Origin: Pseudofabraea citricarpa
Taxonomy: Eukaryota; Ascomycota; Leotiomycetes; Helotiales; Dermateaceae
Direction: 5' to 3'
NCBI GenBank assembly: GCA_029641185.1
Contig: JAPWGK010000029.1
Span: 372,001-436,000, forward strand
Length of the DNA: 64,000 nt
The notes below the pieces were generated by a model. It was not told the origin of the DNA, did not search any database, and was given only the letters and a program-made list of their open reading frames with translations. This document shows, piece by piece, positions 23,695-35,083 of the stretch (the stretch's first letter is position 1; each line of letters opens with the position of its first letter). The position numbers and the translations under genes are program-made.

Positions 23695-25648
23695 ATGGCA
23701 GAAGAACCAGCAGCAAGGTCAAACAAGAGGAGTCGCTCTGTCGAGGATGGTATGGACCTCGAAAATTATCAGCAAATCCTGCTAATGAACAAACAGACTC
23801 CTCATCGGATGATGATATGGGGCCCCAGCTCCCGACAGCTGCAGCTCCAAAGAAGAAACGTCGAGTCCTCCCATATGAAAAGCTATACGTCTCCGCACTG
23901 CCAACATCTGCGCGTTACTCGAAGTCTTTAATGCACAAGGAGCAATTGTCATTCCTGACCATGACCCCTCTCACCGACTTCCTTATTACCAGTTCCATCG
24001 ATGGAGTCGTGAAGTTCTGGAAGAAGGGTGGCGAGGGCATCGAATTTGTTAAGGAGTTTCGTGCGCATGTGGGCGAGATCAAAAGTGTATCTGTGAGCGC
24101 GGATGGTAGAAGTTTTGCGACCGCTGGTGTCGACAAAAGTATCAAAATATTTGATGTTATCACATTTGATCTCTTGTCAATGTTGACACTCGAATTCACG
24201 CCAAAGTGCGTATGCTGGATACATAAACGCGGCGCTTCGCTGCCATTGCTTGCAGTTTCTGACGAGGTCAATCATACCATCCGAGTTTACGATGGCAGGG
24301 GCGACAACCAAGAGCCTATACATACAATATCTGGATTACACAGGAGCGTCATCTCCTTAATGGCTTTTAATGATGCTTATGATTGTGTTATCTCGGCGGA
24401 CGAGAATGGCATGATTGAGTATTGGCGACCAGGTGGCAATTATGAGAAACCAGACAATGTTTTCGAATACAAAAGTTCCACAAATCTTTTTGAGTTCAAG
24501 AAGGCAAAATCTACACCCGCCTCGATCACAATATCTCCATCGGGAACACAGTTTGCAACATTCTCATTCCCGGATCGCAAGATCCGTATCTTCGATTTTC
24601 CGACGGGAAAACTATACAGGACATATGACGAGTCGTTGCAGATTATTGAAGAGATGCAGCAGGCAGGCACCGCACTGCAGAAGCTTGAAGATGTGGAGTT
24701 TGGCCGTCGGCTTGCTACTGAAAGGGAAATCGAGACCCCAGCGCTCCGAAATAAGGCTAACGTGATATTCGATGAGAGTGGTCACTTCATTATCTACGGA
24801 TCAATGCTGGGAACGAAGGTGCTGAATACGTACACAAACCGAATTGTGAAAGTCTATGGCAAGGATGAGAATTACAGGCCACTCGGGATTGCTATATACC
24901 AAGGACAACCGCAAAAAAAGGGCATCACAACCGTTGCCATGGCAGCTTCCAACAATCCTCTATTACAAGAATCTGAAGTTCGTGATCCGATACTTATTAC
25001 CACAGGCGTTGGGAAAGTCCGATTCTACATGTTCACGAACGACGAAGAGATCTCCAAATCAGAAAGAGATGTTCAGAACGAAAAGCCTACCAATGCCAAT
25101 GCGAAAAAGGCCATCGAGGCCAAGGTTGCTGAAAGCGGAACTGCAGCTATCATTCATACCTCATATGGAGATATCCACATTCGTCTCTTCCCAGATGCAG
25201 CCCCCAAAGCCGTTGAGAACTTCGTCACGCATTCGAAACAAGGATATTATAATAACACCATTTTCCATCGCGTCATCAGGAAATTCATGATTCAATGTGG
25301 CGACCCCCTTGGAGATGGCACTGGTGGTGAAAGTATCTGGGGAAAGGAATTTGGAGATGAGTTTAGCACACTGAAACATGACAAGCCATACACTGTTAGT
25401 ATGGCAAATGCAGGGCCAAATACAAATGGCAGTCAATTTTTTATCACAACAGAGAAGACTGTAAGTCAATCCAACTCCTTGCCAACATACCAAAGCTAAT
25501 AACCGTACAGCCGTGGCTCGATAACAAGCATACTATCTTTGGTAGGGCAATTCAAGGCTTGGATATCATCCATAAGATCGAGAATGCCAGAGTTTATAAG
25601 GAGAAGCCTGAGGAGGACATTAAGATTCTGAATATAGAGATCATGTAA
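23695..25648 (+). CDS. WD40-cyclophilin peptidyl-prolyl isomerase (PPWD1/CYP15 type)
   Basis: Exons 23695-23749, 23797-25460 and 25511-25648 give 618 residues. It catalyses cis-trans isomerisation of prolyl bonds; the human counterpart PPWD1 associates with spliceosomes. Splicing the short first exon ([15 protein letters not shown]) onto a DSSSDDD acidic run and basic KKKRR gives the typical N-terminus. WD repeats cover about residues 65-360 (e.g. [20 protein letters not shown]). The C-terminal cyclophilin (about 465-618) keeps [30 protein letters not shown] and, after the last intron, [12 protein letters not shown], so the catalytic Arg and the cyclosporin-contact Trp are present. Length matches fungal relatives. 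Confidence 0.93.
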
Positions 25649-26140
25649 TATATACCAATCCCGTACCTTAATCTCAATCTCCATCAGCTAAATTCGTAAC
25701 TCAATAAATTCGTAACCCATGTATGTTTGCAAACTTGCCAACTAGCAATAATCTTGCTTACTATTTTGCCAAGCCATTCCGCAAAAGGCGTCCGGCCAGA
25801 AGCGCTGTGTTGCCTGAGGCTTAAAGCACTAGCGTTATCTATCAGCAACCTTAATCCGTTAGCTTTCCTGCGATTAGCAAAGGCTATTGACCACCTCCCC
25901 GCACCGACACTCCTCCTTCTCCGATATCCCAGTCCAGAAACAACCTGCCTACCTGCCTATTCATATTCGACCATCTCTCCAGAGACATGTCATTTCAGAG
26001 TATATCAACGATTTTCGGGTCCACCAAACAAGAGGTCCATTGGCGGAGAAGTCCTAGACCGATTGCTAGTCCTCCTTCACGATCCAGCACGTCTACGAAG
26101 CAGACTATATAAGCACATCTCATCTTTTACCTATGCTGTA
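25649..26140. other. Intergenic / 5' leader of the Zn2Cys6 regulator
   Basis: The pyrimidine-rich stretch before the ATG at 26141 and a TATATAAG box at 26104-26111 suggest a core promoter close to the start. An in-frame upstream extension (25727 onward) lacks protein character. Confidence 0.45.
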
Positions 26141-29011
26141 ATGCCACGGCCAAAGAAACCAGGAGCTCCGGAGCCGAAGAAAAGGAGCCGCAATGGATGC
26201 TGGTATGTTTTCTAAGTTCTACACACCCTCCTAGAACGGACTCACTCAACCACACTGTATTCCCTCTGCTAATCACCAGCGCAGGCCTTGTAAGACTCGG
26301 AAGGTGAAATGCGACGAGATCCGGCCTCATGTAAGGATAGCAACCTCAAATATGACCATGTCGCGAGCTTACGAGTAACTTAGTGCCACAATTGTCAGAA
26401 ACAAGGCGAGACTTGTGATTACAGCATCAGGCTGAATTGGGAGGGCCGAGGAAAGAAGAAGAGTAGCGAGGGTACAGTAGGAACTGGACAAATCGATTTT
26501 TCTGCTGGCATGATAAGCGTTACAAGTAGCAAACCAAGCAAAGCAACACCACTGAAACCTTTGTCCTCGGCACAGCGGGACGCCTCTCAGCAGAATGTCA
26601 GTCAGTCAACAATCAGTCCATCCTCCGACATCTCTCCATACAACATGCCAATGTCAAGCTTGCCTCGCAAGTCTTCGGATCCAAGGACATCCTTAAATTT
26701 ACCGAGGACATCCGTCAAAGATCCGATTACTACTGATATATCAGTGATTGACCCTGCCTTGATTTCAGAACATACGCCCGCTTATCAAGACAGCATGTTC
26801 AATGGCATGCAGTCCCGAACAGATCATCAGTATACCCAAAGCTACGAACGGTACCATTCGAACCCATCTGATGCAGGCATCCTGGCCCATCCGTCGGCAA
26901 TATCAAGGTTACGTGAAAATCATACCAGCGAGGAAGGCCATACCTCACCTTCCGATACGGATTGCAGAAGCCCTAGCATAGGTACATTCTCGAATCAAAG
27001 TCTTGCTTTACCAAGCACCGATAGCCCGCTTTCATCTTCGTCTTTCTATTCCGGGGCAAGAGACGAGCATGAAGCTCTTCAAATCGATAGAAACAGTGCA
27101 GATAGACCAGCCAAGCGCCTCCGGCACGATTATGATAATAGCTCGTCCCACAAGCTGACTATGCCCCCTCCAAACTCAACGTCCTTCCCATCTCACAACA
27201 TCGATGTTCATGGTTCGTATAATTATGCGCCAACTCCGAACTCCGTTGGTACACCTGCCTCGAGCACTAGTGAAGATGGTCACAGGACATATCAACCAAG
27301 GCTCTCACTTCTTGCTTCACAAGACTCCTCGGATATTCGTAGGTTGTCCGTCAGTTCACTCTTATCTGGTCCACCTGGCATACCGGCAAAAGCCGAACGG
27401 GCATATGGAAGCAGCAGTAACTCCGATACTCACTCTCAATCATGGCCGCCGATTAATATGCATGACGAATACACCACATGGGGAATTGATCGTGGGTATA
27501 AAGATTTGGATATTGGAAAGAATGATGACATGAATGCAATTTCTGGTTCGCCACCCATGTCGACAAGAGACCACCTTGACCTTATTTTGGACCCCGATGG
27601 TGAATTTGAACCAGTGGAGTTCGGGTTTGGTAGTGAGACGGCATTCGAAAGTGGTGGATACTATGATAAACCAGTTTCAATTTCCATTCCCCGGATCCTC
27701 GAGCCGCTACCGGCAAAGCTTTTAGAAAATCCGATGAATTTGCTTGTAAGTAAGCTAACCTATAATAAACTCTATTATGCTAACACTTTGCAGTATTTCG
27801 TATGTGTTCCGATGTCTCGGTACCATGGTTTGGCATGCTATGGAGAAGCTAACTTTATCTAGCACCACTTTCTGAATCATACGGCCGGCTGCCTAATTCC
27901 GCACAACTGCTCTTCGAATCCATTTAAGAGCATCCTTCCCCAAATGGCCGTTCGAGATGACAATCTCCTCAATCTTCTTCTTGCCTACAGTGCATCGCAC
28001 CGGGCCAAGCTGCTTCGCCAGCCTGAGCCTGCAACCCGAATAGCTCTATGGGTACAGGATATCTTTCCGAATCTTCGACATGCTCTTGATGACCCGAATA
28101 AAATCATCTCAAATGCGAATCTTGCGACGGCCGTCATGCTCGCATCTCTTGAGATCATATCACCCAAAGCTTTTGGTGTGGCAGTGCCATGGCAGAATCA
28201 CCTTGACACCGCTCGTCAGATGATAGCGGCCCGTGGGGGTCCACAGACCATGCAGACTGCGTCACGTAGCGATAAAGTATCATCATTTCTCTGGAGCTGG
28301 TTCGCATATTTGGATGTCCTCGGTAGCCTCAGCGGTGTCAGGACTAACTCATCCTCGTCTGCCTGGATTTTAGACTACGAAATTGACGAAGACAATGATT
28401 ACCAGATCGATTGTATCCTTGGATTCACGAGTCGATGTGTTCGGATTCTTGCCAAAATTGCAGAACTTGCCCGGATCTGCGACACCCAAAGGATCGGGCC
28501 TGATCTTACTATCCTCCCTGACTGGCATCCATCTGAAGATATCATTATTCGAGCTGAGAGCCTCCAAATTGATCTGGACGAGTCCCGTCTTCATCCTGCA
28601 AAACCCTGTACACACATGCAATCGAAGGATGAGGCTGCATATCAGTGGGATAGTTTAGAGATGGATGCAACCAACGAAGCATTTCATTGGGCTGGAATGG
28701 TACATCTGCATCGCCGGGTATTTGGCAAACCTTCCACGCACGACGATGTCCAAGTAGGGGTACGCGAAATCTTTGGATCTCTTTATAAGGTCAGGAAAGG
28801 CAGTAGTGCTGAAGCTTGCCTTCTTTTCCCTATGTTCACAGCCGGTTGTGACACGCAGGAGAATGGCAAGAGATCTCATGTGTTGGAGAGAATCAAGAGT
28901 GTAGAGCGTTTTGGTATGACACAAGTTCATCTTGCCCGTACCTTGATGGAACGCGTTTGGGAAACAGGAAAACCTTGGGAGACTCTTGTCGCTGGCGAGT
29001 TCTTTGGCTGA
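26141..29011 (+). CDS. Zn2Cys6 transcription factor with fungal_trans_2-type domain
   Basis: Five exons (26141-26202, 26285-26330, 26384-27745, 27794-27799, 27863-29011) give 874 residues. The binuclear zinc cluster (residues 20-47, Cys spacing 2-6-6-2-6) is assembled from three exons and preceded by the basic run PKKRSRNG. A 400-residue Ser/Pro-rich linker follows. The C-terminal half (from ENPMNLLYFHHFLNHTAGC) is the fungal-specific regulatory domain of the PF11951 type, helical with YSASHRAKLL and SLEIISPKAFG segments. The fourth exon is only six nucleotides (TAT TTC, Tyr-Phe); without it the conserved MNLLYFHHF is lost. The target pathway is unknown. Confidence 0.88.
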
Positions 29012-30159
29012 TCATTCTAGTCAACTTGACGGTTTCATGGCTACAACATCGACGCTAGGTTCGTGGTAGGGTAAATCTATGGCTGGCAGAATCAGGCAGT
29101 TATCTGTCCTGGGCACGACTTAAAAAGGCCGCGAATCATCCATTGTAACGGCGCTACTTTGTGGAGTGGAATAAGAAGGGTGGGTGGTATAGTCCACCCA
29201 CCTGGACAGTGGGACCTCGTCGAGAATACCTTACTCCAATACGGATGTATGAGAATGGTTTCACTGCCATTCTTTCGTTTATCGAAATTACAGATTATCG
29301 ATTATTGATAATCACAGCAGGGATGAGCCTTGTTGTGTCGTTGGGATTCAGGCTCTGTCGACTTGTTGATGACCTACTGGTACCACCAGAACGGGATTAT
29401 TTCTGAAGGAGATAAGCGTGATAGTAAGCATGGCGATGGCAAGCCATGACTTTGCTCCGAAGCCAGCATCCGGGACTCGGCCCGGGATAATCATCGTGTG
29501 CGATTAAAGTACTTAAACGTTCTGGGAGGAATGCATTATAGCAGTGTGGCTTGGGATGGTCACGTCTCCTAAGGGTAATCAAATACCTGTTCAAGGCCCA
29601 CCGAAGCTCGGGTAGACGCGTTCAATGGATTGGCAATGGAGGCAACCGGTACTATGCTGGGTTGCGCGGATCAGCAGGCCTGGCCTTTGCCTCCAAACAC
29701 ACTGCCGCCCAGTGTTTGGCACGCACTGTAAGGATTCTGTGTGGCAGTGGGAATGGACAGCATTCAACTATTTTCGTCAATGCTGGATCTTGTGTTGTGG
29801 CTATTGTGGTATACAACACTTGCTATCCGTCAAGCTTTAAATATCACTCAGTCAGAGGTGTCAGAGGATTTGTCTATGATGGTGCGAGCTCATCCTTTTC
29901 TTCTACTAACTCCCATAGAAGAGTATCTAGGTACTCAAGGCAAGGAGGGATTCCGGGTTTCCGGTGGAGGATGAATTTTATCTGGCTAGCTTCTGGTAGA
30001 GTAGATATTCTTCTAGAATTCACAACTCGGCAGTTTTTGTCCCTCGAGATTTCTGTCTGTCTTTAGATGTGATGTGACGTTTTGTGGTTTCACGACTCTG
30101 CAACTTATATCTATCCGGAAGATAAAGTGTGCTTGTATACTTTGGTAGGTAGTTTCTTG
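29012..30159. other. Intergenic with unresolved ORFs
   Basis: Several overlapping plus-strand ORFs exist (29161-29406 with one hydrophobic segment LLIITAGMSLVVSLGF; 29551-30066; 29741-29974 with LVLWLLWYTTLAIRQALN). They are in different frames, and I could not join them with credible introns. A short or decayed membrane-protein gene is possible; I assign nothing. Confidence 0.35.
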
Positions 30160-31398
30160 TTACAACCGAGCAAGTGGTCCATCTGACCGAGCAATGCCAA
30201 TACATGCTTGTGATATCTCAGCAACCTCTTTGCAGCCCGTCAACATCATGCACCGCCTGAATTCATCTTGGAGAATGTCAAGGGTTTTTTGTACTCCGTC
30301 TTTTCCGTCATACTAGGTTAAATTAGTTCCATTCGCACGTCTCATGTCTAAATAGTACTTACTGCTAGACCCCAGATGGCAGGTCGTCCTATCCAACAGC
30401 ATTCAGCACCAAGAGCAATAGCCTTAAAAATATCTGCCCCGCTTCTGAACCCGCCGTCAATATGAATAGGAATTTTACCATTCGCTGCCTTGACACACTC
30501 AGGAAGAGCGTCGATGGTAGCTGGCGTTCCATCAAGCTGCCTACCACCGTGATTGCTCACAATTACGCCGTCACACTTATACTCACGGGCAAGCATGACA
30601 TCCTCCGCAGTCAAGACGCCCTTGATCCAGATCTGCATCTTAGTCTTGCTCCTCAGCCAGGGGATTTCTTCGGCCCATGAATGTGAATCGGAGTTGAGAG
30701 TTAGAAACCCCTCATCGTGGCTCTGAGACATGATCGCTTCAGATGACTTTTCCAGCATAGGAAACGATAGTCCTTTAGGCGTACGGAAGTCATTGCGCCA
30801 TTCATTGTATCGAACTCCAAGCACTGGGCTATCTGCCGTCAAAAAAATTGCAACACATCCAGCTGCCTCGGCCCGCTTGATGATGCGCTCTTGCAGCCCA
30901 CGATCTTTCATCGTGTACAGCTGCATTGCGTGCGTGATAGGAGCAACTTCGCGGCCGGCCTTGGTGACATCTTCCACCGTGTAATTTGAAAACGAAGACA
31001 CGCCCATTGGGACTCCTCGTTTAGCACAAGCACGACTTGTTGCAAGCTCGCCCTCGGGATGGGCCATTGACTGGAGACCGGTAGGAGATACACCCAGAGG
31101 GAAGGCAATCTTACGCCCCAAGACGGTCACACTCGTATCTGCCTTTGACACATTTGTCAGGACGCGCGGTCTGAAGCGATACTTTGCAAAGGCTGTGCTG
31201 TTCTCGTGCACCGTGGTCTGAGATGTAGAACCGGAATTGTAGAATTCTGTGATGCGAGATAATTAGCCTAGCCATTTGAATAAGTATAGCTACAAACGAA
31301 TGGCAAGTAAGTAAAATCTTGCCCAGTGCCGTCTTTTGAAGCTTCTTTGCCGCCTCGTCCCGAATGTCATCGACGCTGAATACCCGCTGATTCACCAT
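30160..31398 (-). CDS. FMN-dependent alpha-hydroxyacid oxidase (glycolate oxidase-like)
   Basis: Three exons (31323-31398, 30363-31246, 30160-30312) give 370 residues. The family oxidises L-2-hydroxy acids (glycolate, lactate or longer) to 2-oxo acids, passing electrons to oxygen. There is no cytochrome b5 domain, so it is not a flavocytochrome b2. Visible: the N-terminal helix VDDIRDEAAKKL, FPLGVSPTGLQSMAHPEGE, MQLYTMKDRG, the catalytic SNHGGRQLD (His base, Arg), IDGGFRSG phosphate-binding loop and GRPAIWGLA. Intron 1 (31247-31322, 76 nt) starts with GC instead of GT (GCAAGA) and ends CAG; only this junction yields ALEFYNSGSTSQTT in frame. There is no clear peroxisomal SKL; it ends LARL, which is a weak variant at best. 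Confidence 0.9.
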
Positions 31399-32533
31399 CG
31401 TAGCGACGGTATAATCCTCTCACACTTCGAAATTGAGGCTCAAAATTAGGTCGTCGTACTTGGGTAATTATTACTTGACGAAGAGATACAATAAAGAGCA
31501 TGCAAATGGCCGTAGATTTGTCTATCAGAGACGTATTTAAAGGGTTGAAGCAACCTTCGTTATACTCGGCTACCAAGTCAGATGCCAAGGTAAGCCTGAA
31601 GACAGAGCGGGTCATTTGCAGTGTTGGCGCTTATGAGTGACTAAGTTACCAGTTAATAATAGCGGAGAGTGCGTCTCGTCAATGGTGGGCTTTCTACGGC
31701 TTGCGAATGACTAAGAAGCCACTTAATAATATCGCAAAGTGGGGTGGTAAAATAGGTGGGGTAAATGGAGGAAGGCTTTTGAAATTTTATGAGAACGACA
31801 TTCTGGGCTTAAGCAAAAGTCCTTTCCAGCCTCTGAAACCAGAAATTCAAACTGTCCTTCAGATTTGTAAAGATACTCCAATTCAAAATTGAAGAAAAGT
31901 TTGAGAGTCACCGCTGTACGCTTGTTTCTAGGAGCCTTTTGCCATGTCAAATCTTTGGTAACTATTTTTGTAACATGGTTTATGATATATACTTCACATA
32001 TATTTAACAGCTGTATTCTCGTTCGCATATCAGATCTTCTTAATATCTCAAATCTTTCTTCGAACTCACTTTCACTCCTCCCATCAACAAAACGCGGGGA
32101 ATTATATCACCGCTCGCGAGAGGAATAGACAGACTGACAACTAGAGCACCTCTGACAACAGCACTCCGAAAACTACTGAAACCCTTTCGGAAAATTGAGG
32201 GCCCGTTAGCTTAGCAGGCATATAGTATGACAAGGCTAAGGCCTTCTCTCTAGTCCTTTCACGGCACGGTCCTTTAATTATCATTGCAGGGTGCAGTGCA
32301 TTATTTTAATCAAATCCAAAGACTGCACATAGTTTAAGGAAGTAGATAGTAGTAGAAATCTATCTCATTAGTTGGGTACCTATATGTCAAGAACTATATA
32401 TTTTATCACAAGATATTTAGCACGTGATGATGTGGCATTTTCTCGGGTGTGCAATATGCATAAGCATTCTTTGTAGCCAAGACAGAAGTAGATAACCTCT
32501 AGAAGTTTGGTGGAGCAAAAATATTTCTCGGTC
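31399..32533. other. Intergenic between divergent oxidase and bZIP genes
   Basis: AT-rich, with small ORFs at 31701-31892 and 31889-32128 lacking protein character. CACGTG lies near 32422. It serves as promoter space for both flanking genes; nothing else is seen. Confidence 0.45.
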
Positions 32534-34442
32534 ATGGAGTTTGTAACTGAACATACTCGGCCCAGGGGTCAGCAGCAATCAGCCACTTCTGTGGACAACA
32601 AGTAAATCTTGAAGAATCCTATGATCTCCAAAAATTTAAACTAACAAACCAACAGAAAACTTCGAAATCGTTTGTCTCAGCAAGCATTTCGCAATCGGCA
32701 AAGTGCATACATTCAAGACTTGGAGCGACGGCTACAAATCGCGGGCAAGTCGGATAATGAACGCATCGCTGAGCTGGAGAAGGATAACAAGCAGCTCCGC
32801 GAAAAGCTACTGGATTTCCACAACAAGCTGCAGATTGCCCACGCATCGTTAGCATCACTGTCAGCTTCTACTGCTGAAGCTTTGCAAATACCAGTAAGCG
32901 TCATCTATCCAGTATCGCCTATTTCATGCAGCTAAGATTCTGTCAAGAGCAAGGTAGCTCTAGCCTTCAGTAGCTCTGAGCAATCAAGCTTTACCAATGG
33001 TGGTGAGAAGCAGACATCTTCGTTGAGAAATTCTTTAGTATCCGCTCCTCTTCAGCAGGGGTCTCAGACTACCAACTATTTTACATCTTCCTCCACTACA
33101 CAAGCCTCCGTTGACGTCAATAATGTAGGCTTCAATGATCTTTGTTGTGACGATCAGCTAGAGGATGCGTTCAACATCAATGATGTATTTACAAATCGAG
33201 CTTCAGCTTACAGACTTCCCTCGACACCTCCTTCCTCAAGTAATGATCTCAGTAGTTTCAATCTACCCAGCCAGTTCATAGACAACCATACTCATCAGTT
33301 GAGACAAGGACTTCAGCCCTGGACGGGAATGCCAAACCAGACCGGACACACTTTGTACACGTCAAATATCCTCCCTACTGGAATGCCAGGTGTGTGGTCA
33401 CATAACTATCAGATGGGCCCTTCTGTATACCAGGCTGCCATGAACCCGATTCTAGAGTTGTCGTACAACTCCACACAGCGCTTCCGAACCACCAACTCTC
33501 ATTGGTCTGATCATATTTCTGGGATTCGAAATGTGATATCCAGAAAGTGGCAGCGACTGCTACCATCGCTCAATGCTGAGCTTGAATGGTAATTCTGTAA
33601 TCTACCAACATCTAAATGTTCAGTATCTGACAAACCATGGCAGGAAACAACTTCATTCAACCATATCTGTCATGTTTTCGCTTTTCAACAGCCTATCACG
33701 ACCTCCAGCTCTGTCGTGGTATACCTCAACTAAATTCTACCATCATATCGCAGACTTGACCATGTGGCAACTTAACCCGACTCGTGAGAACTACACTGTG
33801 TTGCACTCGAGATATCGACCTTCGGCATTACAACTGACTGAAAGATACCCGCCTATAATTGACTGGTGTCCCTTTATATCGATCAGGGACAGAATGATTC
33901 TTTCGCACTCTGCAAACCCTTTTTTGGATAATATTATATGCGATATGGCCACAATGTACGTTGTGGAAACCGATGTGTCAAAAATTGTTCGACTCGAAAA
34001 TTCCGTTTCGGGTTACATCAGAGTGTTGGATCTCATTCAGGCTATGGGACTCAATGGTGAGGAGCCATTTGAAGATCCGAATAAGACAAATATGCAATCG
34101 ACAATGGGCAGCACTACCGCAGCTATAGATGGCACAGATAGCTTCTCTCTCCCGGCGCCTACAATCCAGGATTTGTTTGAAGTGAAGGAGTACGCTCGAC
34201 TGGCTTTCAAAGCTTTGCGCATGGATCGCGATATTTCTCTGTTCACACTCGACCCAGAATTCTTTGTCAAATATCCTGAGCTGTATGATTCTGATGCGAG
34301 CGTCATGGCGACGGGAATGCGTCTCAGCCCTCCAATCCAGACAAATATTCCGGGGCCAGAACCATTCAACATGGAAATCTGGAAGATATATAATCATTTT
34401 GCTGACTGGTGCCTGAATGTCATATGCAAGGATTCTCTTTAG
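32534..34442 (+). CDS. bZIP transcription factor with DUF3425 domain
   Basis: Four exons (32534-32601, 32656-32893, 32948-33588, 33644-34442) give 581 residues. The basic region is built across intron 1: KKLRNRLSQQAFRNRQSAY, in which Asn and Arg keep the bZIP N-x7-R spacing; a leucine-zipper-like coiled coil (IAELEKDNKQLREKL) follows. The C-terminal half carries the fungal DUF3425 signature: ALSWYTSTKFYHHIADLTMWQLNPT, RYRPSALQLTERYP and IDWCPFISIRDRMI. Intron 2 uses an AAG acceptor (32947) downstream of a CTAAG branch-like site. Function is likely DNA-binding regulation; targets cannot be inferred. Confidence 0.87.
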
Positions 34443-35083
34443 AGGAAATGGGAGCATACAGATTTATTAGAAAACTGTAGTTGACAAATTGATACAAAAA
34501 TCGTGAATATGTAGAAAATGAATTGAGCGTCTGGCGTAAATACCTAAGTATTACATCAAAAATTAAAAATGGGAGTTGGTCTTTATGTTTCTCCTCTTCT
34601 CTCTTCTGCCCATCTTCAAATTCCTTGCGCCATATGTCCTGGTTATGCTCTATCCTTTTCAGATTATCTGTTTTAATTGAATAGGTGAGCCCATTTTCTC
34701 CTTTATCTTGTGCCAGCCTTGGGAACTTTCCCATGTGGGAGAACATTTAACTTCAAGAAATTCTAATTTAGCATTTATAGATACATACACAAACTTGGGC
34801 TCTCGATTATGAATGATCCTTCTCATCTAAAGACTATTGCATGGTTGATTCAGAGTGGTAGACGTGCCACCATATCTCGCTTAATTGTCAGACGGTAAAA
34901 TCTGAATCATCACAAAGTTAATTGGAATGCACATTCTTATTACAATGACACAGCGGCTTAAGAGATCAAAAAGCCGCGATAACAGGTAGAGATTCAGTTT
35001 GATCCGACTACAGTTATGAAAGATCAAGACCCATCAGCACATCATCAATCGATAAATCAAGCGAGCGATAATTACTAGAAGTA
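34443..35083. other. Intergenic
   Basis: AT-rich 3' flank of the bZIP gene and promoter of the next gene. Minus-strand ORFs overlapping here show no protein character. No repeats or RNA genes seen. Confidence 0.45.

Noticed and set aside
29551..30066. 171-codon plus-strand ORF
   Set aside because: Overlapping ORFs in the other two frames look equally protein-like and no frame joins by credible introns; not supportable as a gene.
32200..32280. tRNA-like start ggcccgttagcttagcaggc
   Set aside because: No T-loop GTTCGA sequence and no matching acceptor stem downstream.
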